A stretch of DNA of 64,000 nucleotides from Plasticicumulans acidivorans (GTDB lineage Bacteria; Pseudomonadota; Gammaproteobacteria; Competibacterales; Competibacteraceae), in contig NZ_QGTJ01000014.1 in assembly GCF_003182095.1 (NCBI RefSeq), positions 27,043-91,042 of the forward strand, given 5' to 3'. This document shows, piece after piece, positions 36,323 through 45,841 of this stretch. A model generated the notes under the pieces. It worked only from the letters and a program-made list of their open reading frames with translations, did no database searches and was not told the origin of the DNA. Numbering within the stretch: the first letter of the stretch is position 1; every line of letters begins with the position of its first letter. Both the position numbers and the translations under genes were made by a program.

Positions 36323-37689
36323 GACTCGTATTCGAGCGGCGTCACCTGGCGGCCGAACTTCTCCAGCTCCTGCCAGCGGCAGGCGCTGTAGAGCTGGTGA
36401 TAGGACTCGCCGAACACCTGCGGCAGCCACACCGAACGATCGAAAATCTCCAGCGCGTGCTTGAGCGCCGTCGGCAGCATCGGCACGTGCTCGCACTCAT
36501 GGGCGTTGCCGCTGGTCGGCTCACCGGGGTCGAGGCGATTGACGATGCCGTGCCAGGCTCCGCCGAGCATCGCCGCCAGTGCCAGGTAGGGATTGGCATC
36601 GGCGCCGGCGACACGGTGCTCGACGCGCATCGCGTTGGTGTCGCCGGAGGGAATGCGCAGCGCCGTCGAGCGGTTGTCATACCCCCAGGTGGCGGCGATC
36701 GGCGCATGGCTGCCGGGCTGGAAACGGCGGAAGGAATTGGTGTTCGGCGCGTAGAAGCACATCGTCTCGCGCATCGTCGTCACCATGCCGGCGATGGCAT
36801 GACGCAGCAGCGGGCTGCCCTGATGGCTGCCGTCATCAAACACGTTGCGGCCCTGCTGATCGAGCAGGCTGAAATGGATATGCATGCCGTTGCCGGCCAG
36901 CTCGCCGTAGGGCTTGGCCATGAAGGTCGCCGCCATCTGGTACTGCTGCGCGGCACCTTTGATGACGCGCTTGAGCAGCACGGCGTTGTCGGCGGCGAGG
37001 ATGGCGTCGGGCTGGTGCTTGAGGTTGATCTCGAACTGGCTCGGCGCCTGCTCGGCGACGGTGGTGTCGACCGGCAGGTTCTGCAGCGCGCAGGCGCGCG
37101 AGACGGCGTCGAAGAAGTCCTCGAATTCGTGCAGCTCGTCGATGCCGTAGACCTGCGAGGTCCACTGCCGGCGGCTGTTGCTTGGCGAGATCGGCGGCTG
37201 TGGCGAACCATCCGCCGCCGCCTCGCGGTCGAGCAGATAAAACTCCAGCTCAAGCGCGACCACCGGCGTCAGCCCCATCTCGGCGAAGCGCGCCAGCACG
37301 CTGGCGAGCACATACCGCGGATCACCGAAGAACGGCGCGCCGTCGGGCTCGCGCATGGTCATCAGCATCTGTGCGGTCGGCCGGCGCAGCCAGGGTACCA
37401 GCGTCAGCGAACCGGGCACCGGCATGCACACGCTGTCGCGATCGCCGGTTTCCAGCACGATGCCACTCTCAAGGACGTCATTGCCCCAGATGTCGAGGGC
37501 GAACACCGAAGCCGGCATGCGCATGCCGTGCTCGGCGAAGCGGGTCACGGCGCTGCGTGGAATCCACTTGCCGCGCAGCACGCCGTTGGTGTCCGGGATC
37601 AGCATCTCGAACACTTCAATGTCGGGGTGGAGCTGCAGGAACTGCTCGACTTCTTCGCGGGCCGTGGCGGGTGTCGCGTTGGCGTTCAT
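36304..37689 (-). CDS. puuA: Gamma-glutamylpolyamine synthetase (glutamine synthetase family)
   Basis: ATP-dependent ligase of the glutamine synthetase family that joins glutamate to putrescine or another polyamine, the first step of the gamma-glutamylation route. The 461-residue protein has the beta-grasp domain then the catalytic barrel: GNGMHIHFSLLDQ, GSHAPIAATWGYDNRS and MRVEHRVAGADANPYLALAAML. The ATG at 37689 follows AAGGGGA. It is divergent from a GntR regulator, with two TGTGATCACA palindromes between. The downstream genes puuD, puuC and the aminotransferase support polyamine rather than glutamine synthesis. Its end overlaps the kinase stop by 19 bp. Confidence 0.9.
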   Translation of the reverse strand: MNANATPATAREEVEQFLQLHPDIEVFEMLIPDTNGVLRGKWIPRSAVTRFAEHGMRMPASVFALDIWGNDVLESGIVLETGDRDSVCMPVPGSLTLVPWLRRPTAQMLMTMREPDGAPFFGDPRYVLASVLARFAEMGLTPVVALELEFYLLDREAAADGSPQPPISPSNSRRQWTSQVYGIDELHEFEDFFDAVSRACALQNLPVDTTVAEQAPSQFEINLKHQPDAILAADNAVLLKRVIKGAAQQYQMAATFMAKPYGELAGNGMHIHFSLLDQQGRNVFDDGSHQGSPLLRHAIAGMVTTMRETMCFYAPNTNSFRRFQPGSHAPIAATWGYDNRSTALRIPSGDTNAMRVEHRVAGADANPYLALAAMLGGAWHGIVNRLDPGEPTSGNAHECEHVPMLPTALKHALEIFDRSVWLPQVFGESYHQLYSACRWQELEKFGRQVTPLEYESYLRTV

Positions 37690-37775
37690 CGAAATTCCCC
37701 TTGGGTCTTTACGGCCGCCCTCCCCGGTCGGGATGGACGGGCGCGCCGTGGCGCGGTGTGCGCTTGACGCGACGG

Positions 37776-37787
37776 TTGTGATCACAA
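37776..37787. promoter_or_regulatory. Putative GntR operator, copy 1
   Basis: TTGTGATCACAA, a perfect 12-bp palindrome between puuA and the GntR gene. The core TGTGATCACA recurs at 37802 (25 bp away, so nearly same face after two and a half turns) and at 42644 before puuC. Confidence 0.7.
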
Positions 37788-37800
37788 AAAATCCGGCAGA

Positions 37801-37812
37801 TTGTGATCACAT
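37801..37812. promoter_or_regulatory. Putative GntR operator, copy 2
   Basis: TTGTGATCACAT, containing the 10-bp palindrome TGTGATCACA, 44 bp before the GntR start. Together with copy 1 it could control both puuA and the regulator itself. Confidence 0.7.
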
Positions 37813-37855
37813 TGTCACGAACCTGTCGAGTACACCGCCTGATGCCGACACACCC

Positions 37856-38545
37856 ATGTCTGCCGCGCTGAACCCCGCCGAGCGCGGCTGCGGCGCCACC
37901 CTGCAGGAGCAGGCCTACCAGTCGCTGCGCACCGCGATCATGTGCGGGCGTTTCGTCCCCGGCCACGCGCTGACCATCCGCGGCATCGCCGAAATGCTCG
38001 GCACCAGCCTGATGCCGGCGCGCGAGGCGCTGCGCCGGCTGGTTGCCGAGCGCGCGCTCGAACTGCTGCCGAACCGCCGCGTCAGCGTGCCGAAGATGAC
38101 CCCGGCCCGGCTTGAAGAGCTGGCCGCGGCACGGCTGGCGCTGGAGCCGCTGGCAGCGGTGCGCGCACTACCGGCGATCGATACCGAGTGCCTGACACAG
38201 CTGCAGCGCATCGATGCCGAGATCGACGCCGCGCTGGCGGCCGGCGAAGTCGAGCGCTACCTGCTGAAGAACCAGGCTTTTCACCTGACGCTGTACCGCG
38301 CCGGCCATTCGCAGGTGTTGATTCCGCTGATCGAAAGCCTGTGGCTGCAGTTCGGTCCGTTCATGCGCATGATGCTCGGGCGCATCGGCGCCAGTTACGT
38401 GCTCGACCGCCACGTCGAGGCGCTCGACGCCATCACCCGCCGCGACGCGCTGGCGCTGCGCCTGGCGATCGAAGGCGACATCCGCGACGGCATGGGCTCG
38501 ATCGGTCAGGAAGAACTGCTGCGCCTGTACCGCGCCGGCAGCTGA
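37856..38545 (+). CDS. GntR-family regulator, FadR/FCD subfamily, candidate polyamine repressor
   Basis: A 229-residue regulator with a GntR winged helix (residues about 18-85: LQEQAYQSLRTAIMCGRF, GIAEMLGTSLMPAREALRRL) and an all-helical FCD effector domain (FHLTLYRAGHSQVLIPLIESLW, then DRHVEALDAITRRDALALRLAIEGDI read in parts). The start at 37856 fits the family; the frame is open far upstream but antisense to puuA. Divergent from puuA with two palindromes between. In E. coli the equivalent regulator, PuuR, is of another family, so this would be a replacement. The effector is inferred to be a polyamine or a pathway intermediate. Confidence 0.85.
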   Translation: MSAALNPAERGCGATLQEQAYQSLRTAIMCGRFVPGHALTIRGIAEMLGTSLMPAREALRRLVAERALELLPNRRVSVPKMTPARLEELAAARLALEPLAAVRALPAIDTECLTQLQRIDAEIDAALAAGEVERYLLKNQAFHLTLYRAGHSQVLIPLIESLWLQFGPFMRMMLGRIGASYVLDRHVEALDAITRRDALALRLAIEGDIRDGMGSIGQEELLRLYRAGS

Positions 38546-38572
38546 GCCGCGCGAAGCGCGGCAGCAAAAAGC

Positions 38573-38600
38573 GGGAATAAGCCCGCACACCACGCCGTCT
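38573..38600 (+). promoter_or_regulatory. Candidate ECF-sigma promoter of the metallophosphoesterase operon
   Basis: GGGAATAA at 38573-38580 and CGTCT at 38596-38600 are spaced like ECF sigma promoters of the GGAAT(A)-N16-CGTC kind, 43 bp before the first gene of an operon that itself encodes an ECF sigma and its anti-sigma. The -35 half also forms part of a small hairpin (GCGGG/CCCGC), so the match could be chance. Confidence 0.45.
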
Positions 38601-38643
38601 CCTCGATAACGGCCCGACTGGCGGGCCTTGCGGAGACGCCGCG

Positions 38644-39597
38644 ATGCACGATGAATCCACCCCGGATGCCACCCTCCCCGGCCCGCGCCTGAACCGCCGC
38701 CGCGCGCTGCAATGCCTGCTGTGGTCCGGCAGCGGCGCGCTGTGGGCGCTGCGCGGTGGCGTGCCGACGCTGCTCGGCGCGATCGGCGAGGCGCAGGCCG
38801 CCAGCGAAACCTTCAGCTTCGTCCAGATCAGCGACACGCACGTCGGCTTCAACAAGGCCGCCAACCCGGACACGCAGGCAACGCTGCAGCTCGCCATCGA
38901 CAAGGTGCGTGCGCTGCAGCCACGCCCAACACTGATGCTGCACACCGGCGACGTCAGCCACCTGTCGAAACCCGAGGAATTCGACACCGCCGCGCAGCTG
39001 ATCGGCGCCGCCGGGCTCGACACCTTCTACGTACCCGGTGAGCACGATGTGCTCGATGCCGACGGCGGCGCACTGTGGCGACAGCGCTACGGCCGCGGCA
39101 CGCAGGGCGGCGGCTGGTACAGCTTCGAGCAGCACGGCGTGCACTTCATCGGCCTGGTCAACGTGCTCGACTTCAAGCCCGGCGGCCTTGGCCGACTCGG
39201 TAGCGAGCAACTCGACTGGCTGGCGCGGGACGTCAAGGGACTGGCCGCGTCGACGCCGATCGTGGTCTTCGCGCACATCCCGCTGTGGACAATCTACGCC
39301 GACTGGGGCTGGGGCACCGATGACGCCGCGCAGGCGCTGGCGCTGCTGCGCCGTTTCGGCTCGGTGACGGTGCTCAACGGTCACATCCACCAGACGCTGC
39401 AGAAAGTCGAAGGCCAGGTCAGCTTCCACACCGCGTTTTCCACCGCCTATCCGCAGCCGGCACCGGGCAGCGCCACCAATCCCGGCCCGCTGACGGTGCC
39501 GGCCGAGCGCCTGCGCAGCGTGCTCGGCATCCGCGACATCCGCTTCGCCGGCGGCAGCGCGCCGCGTTTCGACGATCTGCCCCTGGCCCAGGCCTGA
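38644..39597 (+). CDS. Exported metallophosphoesterase (calcineurin-like)
   Basis: A 317-residue phosphohydrolase. The N-terminus has a twin-arginine-like signal (LNRRRALQCLLWSGSGALWAL ... GEAQAAS), suggesting Tat export, possibly with the metals already bound. Metal-ligand motifs are QISDTHVGF, LMLHTGDVSHL, VPGEHDVLD (where GNHD is usual), AHIPLW and NGHIHQ. The GEHD change retains the His-Asp ligands. First gene of a four-gene operon with a cupredoxin, an ECF sigma and an anti-sigma, and preceded by a candidate ECF promoter, which suggests an envelope-stress or redox regulon. Substrate unknown. Confidence 0.85.
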   Translation: MHDESTPDATLPGPRLNRRRALQCLLWSGSGALWALRGGVPTLLGAIGEAQAASETFSFVQISDTHVGFNKAANPDTQATLQLAIDKVRALQPRPTLMLHTGDVSHLSKPEEFDTAAQLIGAAGLDTFYVPGEHDVLDADGGALWRQRYGRGTQGGGWYSFEQHGVHFIGLVNVLDFKPGGLGRLGSEQLDWLARDVKGLAASTPIVVFAHIPLWTIYADWGWGTDDAAQALALLRRFGSVTVLNGHIHQTLQKVEGQVSFHTAFSTAYPQPAPGSATNPGPLTVPAERLRSVLGIRDIRFAGGSAPRFDDLPLAQA

Positions 39598-39615
39598 ACC
39601 GCGAGGAGAGCCGCC

Positions 39616-39960
39616 ATGTCCGCCCTGTCCCTCCGCTGCATCACCCGCCGCCTCGCCGCCCTGCCGCTGGCACTGTTGCTGTGCGCCCCGGCCAGCGCCG
39701 CGACGCAGGTCACCGTGCTGATCCACGACTACGCCTTCGAGCCGCGCAATCTGGTCATCGCCCCCGGCACCGAGGTCATCTGGAAGAACGCCGACGCCGT
39801 ACCCCACAACATCGTCGGCGTCGGTGCCGACGCCCATTTGCGCTCGCCGGCGCTCGATCAGGACGACAGCTACCGCAGCCGCTTCCCGAGCAGTGGCGAG
39901 TTCGACTACGTCTGCGGCCTGCATCCGCACATGCAGGGCCACATCAGCGTCCGCCCCTGA
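39616..39960 (+). CDS. Periplasmic cupredoxin
   Basis: Small type 1 copper protein of 114 residues with a signal peptide (LAALPLALLLCAPASAA). The mature part has the copper ligands: His of VPHNIVG, then Cys, His and Met of YVCGLHPHMQG. VTVLIHDYAFEPRNLVIAPGTEVIWKN (read in parts) is the plastocyanin/amicyanin-like strand pair. It likely carries single electrons in the periplasm. It lies 18 bp after the metallophosphoesterase with a GAGGAGAG ribosome binding site, and before the sigma factor. Confidence 0.9.
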   Translation: MSALSLRCITRRLAALPLALLLCAPASAATQVTVLIHDYAFEPRNLVIAPGTEVIWKNADAVPHNIVGVGADAHLRSPALDQDDSYRSRFPSSGEFDYVCGLHPHMQGHISVRP

Positions 39961-39990
39961 GCGCGGGCACAGCGAGCGCGCGGAGGCAAG

Positions 39991-40548
39991 GTGAACAGTG
40001 ACACTCAACGGGCGCGGCAGCGCTTCGCCGAGGTGGTGATGCCGCAACTCGACGGCGGCGTGGCGCTGGCGCGCTGGCTGAGCGGCAATCACGCCGATGC
40101 CGAAGACATCGTGCAGGAAGCCTGCGCCCGCGCCTTCGCCGCAATCGGCGGCTACGCCGGCGGCGATGCGCGCGCCTGGTTCCTCACCATCGTGCGCAAC
40201 ACCGCGTATTCCTGGCTGGCCCGCCACCGCCCGCACCTGCAGCTGCGCGACGACGACCCGGCCGCCGCCGAGGCGCTGCACGGCGCCGTCGAGATCCCCG
40301 GCTTCGCCCGCCAGCCGGCGCCCGACCCGCAGGCCGCACTGATCGCCGCCGCCGATGCGCAGGCGCTGCACCAGGCCGTCGCCGAGCTGCCGAGCGTGTT
40401 TCGTGAGACGCTGGTACTGCGCGAATTCAACGGCCTGGACTATCGCCAGATCGCCGAGCTGACCGCCGTGCCGATCGGCACGGTGATGTCCCGCCTCGCC
40501 CGCGCCCGCGCGCAACTGCTGCGCCGCCTCGGCCGGAGACGCCCATGA
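39991..40548 (+). CDS. ECF RNA polymerase sigma factor
   Basis: A 185-residue sigma factor with region 2 (LARWLSGNHADAEDIVQEACARAF, read in parts) and region 4 (LPSVFRETLVLREFNGLDYRQIAELTAVPIGTVMSRLARAR, read in parts) but no regions 1 or 3. The start is GTG at 39991, preceded by CGGAGG. Its stop overlaps the anti-sigma ATG (ATGA), a standard sigma/anti-sigma coupling. Co-encoded exported proteins suggest it responds to an envelope or oxidative signal. Confidence 0.92.
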   Translation: MNSDTQRARQRFAEVVMPQLDGGVALARWLSGNHADAEDIVQEACARAFAAIGGYAGGDARAWFLTIVRNTAYSWLARHRPHLQLRDDDPAAAEALHGAVEIPGFARQPAPDPQAALIAAADAQALHQAVAELPSVFRETLVLREFNGLDYRQIAELTAVPIGTVMSRLARARAQLLRRLGRRRP

Positions 40549-41363
40549 ACGACGACACCCCGCGAGCGCCGCTCGACGAGCACGACCGCCTGCTGCTGCA
40601 GGCCGAACTCGACGGCGAACTCGACACCGCCGGCAGCCTCGAACTGGCCCGCCGTCTGGCCGCCCGGCCGGCGCTGCGAGCCGAAGCCGAGCGCCTGCGC
40701 GCCCTGCAGCAGGCGCTGCAGAGCCTGCCGCCGGCCACCGCCAGCCCGGCACTGCACGCGCGGCTGGGTGAATTCCTGCCGCCAGCCGCGCCACCTGCAG
40801 CCCGCCGCGCCCGCCGCCAGCCCTGGCCGGCGCTCGCCGCCAGCGCCGTGCTCGGCGCGCTGCTGGCCGGCACGGCGAGCTGGCTCAGCTTCGCGCCGCG
40901 CAGCGGGGACGACTGGATCGAGGCCGCCGCCGCCGGCCATCGCCGCGCGCTGCTGTCCCAGCACACGCTCGACGTCGCCTCCTCCGACCGCCACACCGTC
41001 AAGCCCTGGCTGAGCAGCCGCCTCGGCATCGCGCCGACGGTCATCGATCTCGCCGCCGCCGGCTACCCGCTGCTCGGCGCGCGCATCGAAGTCATCGGCG
41101 GTCAGGCGGTGCCGACGCTGGTCTACGGCCACCGTGAGCACATGATCAGCCTCAGCCTGCGGCCGCTGAGCTCAGGCGCGACCGACGACGCCACACCGCA
41201 GCTGACGCCGGTCGCCGGCTATGCGGTGCTGAGCTGGCGCGAGCACGGGCTGGCGCATCTGGCGGTATCCGACATCGACCGCACCGGGCTGGAGGACTTC
41301 GTCAGCCGCTACCGCGCCGCCGAGCGCAGCGGTGGCAGCGGCGAGGCTGCCGCTCACCAGTGA
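40545..41363 (+). CDS. Membrane anti-sigma factor
   Basis: A 272-residue single-pass protein. The cytoplasmic part (residues 1-90) has an anti-sigma-like LLLQAELDGELDTAGSLELARRL, without an HxxxCxxC zinc site; one membrane helix follows (PALAASAVLGALLAGTASWLS) and then a periplasmic domain of about 150 residues with GIAPTVIDLAAAGYPLLGARIEVIGG. This matches the transmembrane anti-sigma type that usually accompanies such ECF factors. It overlaps the sigma gene by four bases. Its last 10 bp overlap the convergent VOC gene. Confidence 0.88.
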   Translation: MNDDTPRAPLDEHDRLLLQAELDGELDTAGSLELARRLAARPALRAEAERLRALQQALQSLPPATASPALHARLGEFLPPAAPPAARRARRQPWPALAASAVLGALLAGTASWLSFAPRSGDDWIEAAAAGHRRALLSQHTLDVASSDRHTVKPWLSSRLGIAPTVIDLAAAGYPLLGARIEVIGGQAVPTLVYGHREHMISLSLRPLSSGATDDATPQLTPVAGYAVLSWREHGLAHLAVSDIDRTGLEDFVSRYRAAERSGGSGEAAAHQ

Positions 41364-41785
41364 TCGTGCCGCTCGCGGCGCTCGGCACGGTAATTGGTCA
41401 CTTCCAGCTCGATGCCGTCGGGGTCGCGAAAAAACGTCGCCCAGTAATCCGGCGCGTATTCGGCATAGCAGGCCGCTGCCGACGCCTCGATGCCGGCGGC
41501 GCGCAGGCGCGCGGCAACCGCCTCGACATCGGCGGGCATGTCGACGCGCAGGCAGACGTGATGCAGCCCGGGCGCATACGCGTCGAAGCGGGCACTGCTG
41601 CGCGCCGGACGCAGCACGTAGCCGAAATGGCGGTTGTAGTACTGCACGTGCGCGTCGCCGGCGAGCGTGAAGCGGTTCTTGCGAAACCCGAGCACGTCGA
41701 GCAGCACGCGATCGTAGAATGCCTCGGCGCGCGGCAGATCGCTGACGCTGATGTAGATGTGATCGATACCGCAGACTTCGATCAT
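41354..41785 (-). CDS. VOC-family protein (glyoxalase/dioxygenase-like)
   Basis: A 143-residue single protein of the vicinal oxygen chelate fold. It has two beta-alpha-beta-beta-beta units (GIDHIYISVSDLPRAEAFYDRVL and LHHVCLRVDMPADVEAVAARL, read in parts), with candidate metal ligands H9, H75-76 and the Glu of DPDGIELEV. It follows puuD by 20 bp with a GGAGG ribosome binding site, so it belongs to the puuD transcript. A role in aldehyde detoxification for the polyamine pathway is possible but unproven. Confidence 0.82.
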   Translation of the reverse strand: MIEVCGIDHIYISVSDLPRAEAFYDRVLLDVLGFRKNRFTLAGDAHVQYYNRHFGYVLRPARSSARFDAYAPGLHHVCLRVDMPADVEAVAARLRAAGIEASAAACYAEYAPDYWATFFRDPDGIELEVTNYRAERRERHDHW

Positions 41786-41805
41786 CGGTGCGCCTCCTCG
41801 TCGCC

Positions 41806-42585
41806 CTAGCGCCCCTGCAAACGCTGCCGCGCCGCTTCACCGAAGGCCGCGAACAGCGCGCTCGACAAGGGGTTGTCGCGGAATTTCCACTCCGGGTGCC
41901 ACTGCACGCCGAGCGCGAACGCCGACGCCGCGGCCACGCGGGCGGCCTCGACCTGACCGTCCGGCGCCAGCGCCTCGACGATCAGCCCCGGCGCCAGGGT
42001 CGCCACGCCCTGCCAGTGCAGCGAGTTGACCATCGCCTGCTCGCTGCCGGCGAGCCCGGCGAGCACGCCGCCGGCCAGCAGCCGCACCGGGTGCGCCGGC
42101 GCGTACTGCACCTCGCGCGGCTGATCGGCCGGCTCGCAGTGATCGAGGCGGCCGGGAATTTCATGGAGGCGCGGGTGCAGCGTGCCGCCGAGGGCGACGT
42201 TGAGCTCCTGAAAACCGCGGCAGACGGCGAACAGCGGCACGCCACGGGCGATCGCGGCGCGGATCAGCGCCAGCGAGGTGGCGTCGCGCTGGGCGTCGCC
42301 GAGCATCTGCGGATCGGCCGGCGCGCCATACAGCGGCGGCGCGACGTTCGACAGGCTGCCGGGCAGGAACAGGCCGTCGAGGCGTTCGAGCAGTTCCTCC
42401 GCGCCGTAGAGCGTATCCAGCGCCTGCAGGTCGCGGCCGGCACCGCCGGCCGGAATCAGCAGCGGCAGGGCGCGGGCGCCATGGGCGACGGCGTCGATGT
42501 ATTTCTCGGTGACGGCGTGGAACGGATGCTGGCCGATGGTCTTGACGTCGGCCAGCAGACCGATGACGGGCAGACGGTGGCTCAC
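41806..42585 (-). CDS. puuD: Gamma-glutamyl-GABA hydrolase (class I amidotransferase-like)
   Basis: Hydrolyses gamma-glutamyl-GABA to glutamate and GABA, the release step of the pathway. The 259-residue protein has the class I glutamine amidotransferase triad: Cys in FAVCRGFQELNVALGG, with His and Glu in GVQWHPEW. LPVIGLLADVKTIG matches the family N-terminus. The start is GTG at 42585, preceded by GGAGATCCACC; an in-frame ATG at 42630 would reach toward the operator and lacks a good site. Divergent from puuC across a 100-bp region holding the third TGTGATCACA palindrome. Confidence 0.9.
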   Translation of the reverse strand: MSHRLPVIGLLADVKTIGQHPFHAVTEKYIDAVAHGARALPLLIPAGGAGRDLQALDTLYGAEELLERLDGLFLPGSLSNVAPPLYGAPADPQMLGDAQRDATSLALIRAAIARGVPLFAVCRGFQELNVALGGTLHPRLHEIPGRLDHCEPADQPREVQYAPAHPVRLLAGGVLAGLAGSEQAMVNSLHWQGVATLAPGLIVEALAPDGQVEAARVAAASAFALGVQWHPEWKFRDNPLSSALFAAFGEAARQRLQGR

Positions 42586-42641
42586 GGTGGATCTCCGGTA
42601 CGTGCGCAGGGCTGGCTCGCATTCTCGCATGCGCCCCGTAT

Positions 42642-42655
42642 AATGTGATCACATT
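42642..42655. promoter_or_regulatory. Putative GntR operator 3, overlapping a TATAAT box
   Basis: AATGTGATCACATT is a perfect 14-bp palindrome with the same core as the two sites beside the GntR gene. TATAAT at 42639-42644 overlaps its left end on the plus strand, 41 bp before puuC, so bound regulator would block the -10 element. It also lies 57 bp upstream of the puuD start. Confidence 0.7.
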
Positions 42656-42685
42656 TTCGCAGACTCAGCGCTCACGGAGATTCCC

Positions 42686-44188
<1,503 letters not shown>

Positions 44189-44213
44189 GCCGGCATCCCG
44201 CAGGAGAACCCTG

Positions 44214-45581
44214 ATGACCACTTCCCGCAGCAAGGCCGAATGGCAGGCGCTCGACAGCGCCCATCATCTGCATCCGTTCACCGACTACGCCGACCTGACG
44301 GCCAAGGGCTCGCGCATCATCACCCGTGCCGAGGGTGTCTACCTGTATGACGTCGACGGTCAGCGCATCCTCGACGGCATGTCCGGCCTGTGGTGCGTCA
44401 ACGTCGGCTATGGCCGCCGCGAGCTGGCCGAGGTCGCCGGCCGGCAGATGCTGGAGCTGCCGTACTACAACAACTTCTTCCAGACCGCGCACCCGCCGGC
44501 GATCGAGCTGGCGCGCCAGCTGGTGGAGCTGGCGCCGGCGCACGTCACGCGCGTGTTCTTCACCGGCTCCGGCTCGGAGTCGGTCGATACCGCGATCCGC
44601 ATGATCTGGCGCTACTGGCAGCTGCGCGATCAGCCGCAGCGCAACATCATCATCGGCCGCAAGAACGGCTACCACGGCTCGACCATCGGCGGCGCCAGCC
44701 TCGGCGGCATGGGCGCGATGCACAAGCAGCTGGCCTACCCGGTCGGCGGCATCGTGCACATCGAGCAGCCGTTCTGGTTCGGTGAGGGCGGCGATCTGAG
44801 CCCGGAGGAATTCGGCCTCGCCCGCGCCCGCCAGCTGGCGGACAAGATCGAGGAGCTCGGCCCGGAGCGCGTCGCGGCTTTCTTCGCCGAGCCGATCCAG
44901 GGCGCCGGCGGCGTCATCATTCCGCCGGCCAGCTACTGGCCGGAAATCCAGAAGATCTGCGACCGCTACGGCATCCTGCTGGTCGCCGACGAAGTCATCT
45001 GCGGTTTCGGCCGCACCGGCCAGTGGTTCGGCTCCGAGTACTACGGCATCAAGCCCGACCTGATGACCATCGCCAAGGGCCTGACCTCGGGCTATGTGCC
45101 GATGGGCGGCGTGCTGGTCGGCGAGCGTGTCGGCGATCTGCTCGGCAGCGAGGGCGGCGAGTTCTACCACGGCTTCACCTACTCCGGGCATCCGGTCGCC
45201 GCCGCGGTGGCGCTGGAAAATCTGCGCCTGCTGCGCGAGGAGCAGATCATCCAGCGCGTGCGCGAAGAGGCCGGCCCCTATCTGCAGCAGCGCTGGGGCA
45301 CGCTGGCCGAGCACCCGCTGGTCGGCGAGGCGCGCGGGCTGGGCTTCTTCGGCGCGATCGAACTCGTCGCCGACAAGGCCTCGCGCCAACGCTTCGATGA
45401 AGACCTCAACGTCGGCATGCGCTGTCGCGAGCACTGCTTCAACAACGGCCTGGTGATGCGTGCCGTCGGCGACACGATGATCATCGCACCGCCCCTGGTG
45501 ATGACGCATGCCGAGATCGACGAACTGGTCGAAAAGGCCTGGAAGTGCCTTGATCTGACAGCCAAAAGTCTGCGCAATTAA
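44214..45581 (+). CDS. spuC: Polyamine aminotransferase, class III, SpuC-like
   Basis: PLP class III aminotransferase of 455 residues, most like putrescine/polyamine:pyruvate aminotransferases. The N-terminus LHPFTDYADLTAKGSRIITRAEGVYLYD is typical (read in parts). It has GSGSESVDTAIRM (phosphate loop), VADEVICGFGRTG, and IAKGLTSGYVPMGG carrying the PLP lysine. Start has GGAG eight bases before the ATG. Downstream of puuC on one transcript. In Pseudomonas SpuC converts putrescine to 4-aminobutyraldehyde; here no puuB oxidase is seen, so this enzyme could supply the aldehyde step. Confidence 0.88.
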   Translation: MTTSRSKAEWQALDSAHHLHPFTDYADLTAKGSRIITRAEGVYLYDVDGQRILDGMSGLWCVNVGYGRRELAEVAGRQMLELPYYNNFFQTAHPPAIELARQLVELAPAHVTRVFFTGSGSESVDTAIRMIWRYWQLRDQPQRNIIIGRKNGYHGSTIGGASLGGMGAMHKQLAYPVGGIVHIEQPFWFGEGGDLSPEEFGLARARQLADKIEELGPERVAAFFAEPIQGAGGVIIPPASYWPEIQKICDRYGILLVADEVICGFGRTGQWFGSEYYGIKPDLMTIAKGLTSGYVPMGGVLVGERVGDLLGSEGGEFYHGFTYSGHPVAAAVALENLRLLREEQIIQRVREEAGPYLQQRWGTLAEHPLVGEARGLGFFGAIELVADKASRQRFDEDLNVGMRCREHCFNNGLVMRAVGDTMIIAPPLVMTHAEIDELVEKAWKCLDLTAKSLRN

Positions 45582-45841
45582 AAAAGTTCCGCTGTCGGAA
45601 CAGATGACACAATTGTTAACATTTATCCATCCGGCGCTCAGCTAGCTTCACTGCTGCAGCGCCGCATCCACCAGCACTGTCATCGTTTTGCGCAGGGAAA
45701 TCCGATGGATCGCACGACCTCCCCCCGCGTGCGTGATGACCGTGCGGTGCGCAGACTCAGAACTCATCCCGGAAGACCGATGCACGTCGTGGCATAGCGC
45801 CTGTCACCGTCCGTTGGTCTTGTTCAGGGAGAAGTCCAACC

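Noticed and set aside
34124..36496. Open frame of 790 codons on the minus strand opposite the hybrid kinase
   Set aside because: Antisense shadow of the GC-rich kinase gene; no recognisable motifs.
37776..37812. CRP-type binding sites
   Set aside because: CRP sites have TGTGA and TCACA separated by six bases; here the halves abut, so a GntR-type site fits better.
38506..40794. Open frame of 762 codons on the minus strand opposite the ECF operon
   Set aside because: Antisense to four well-supported genes; no domain signal.
45586..45601. Terminator after the aminotransferase gene
   Set aside because: A 6-bp hairpin is present but no T-run follows on the plus strand; A-run lies on the wrong side.
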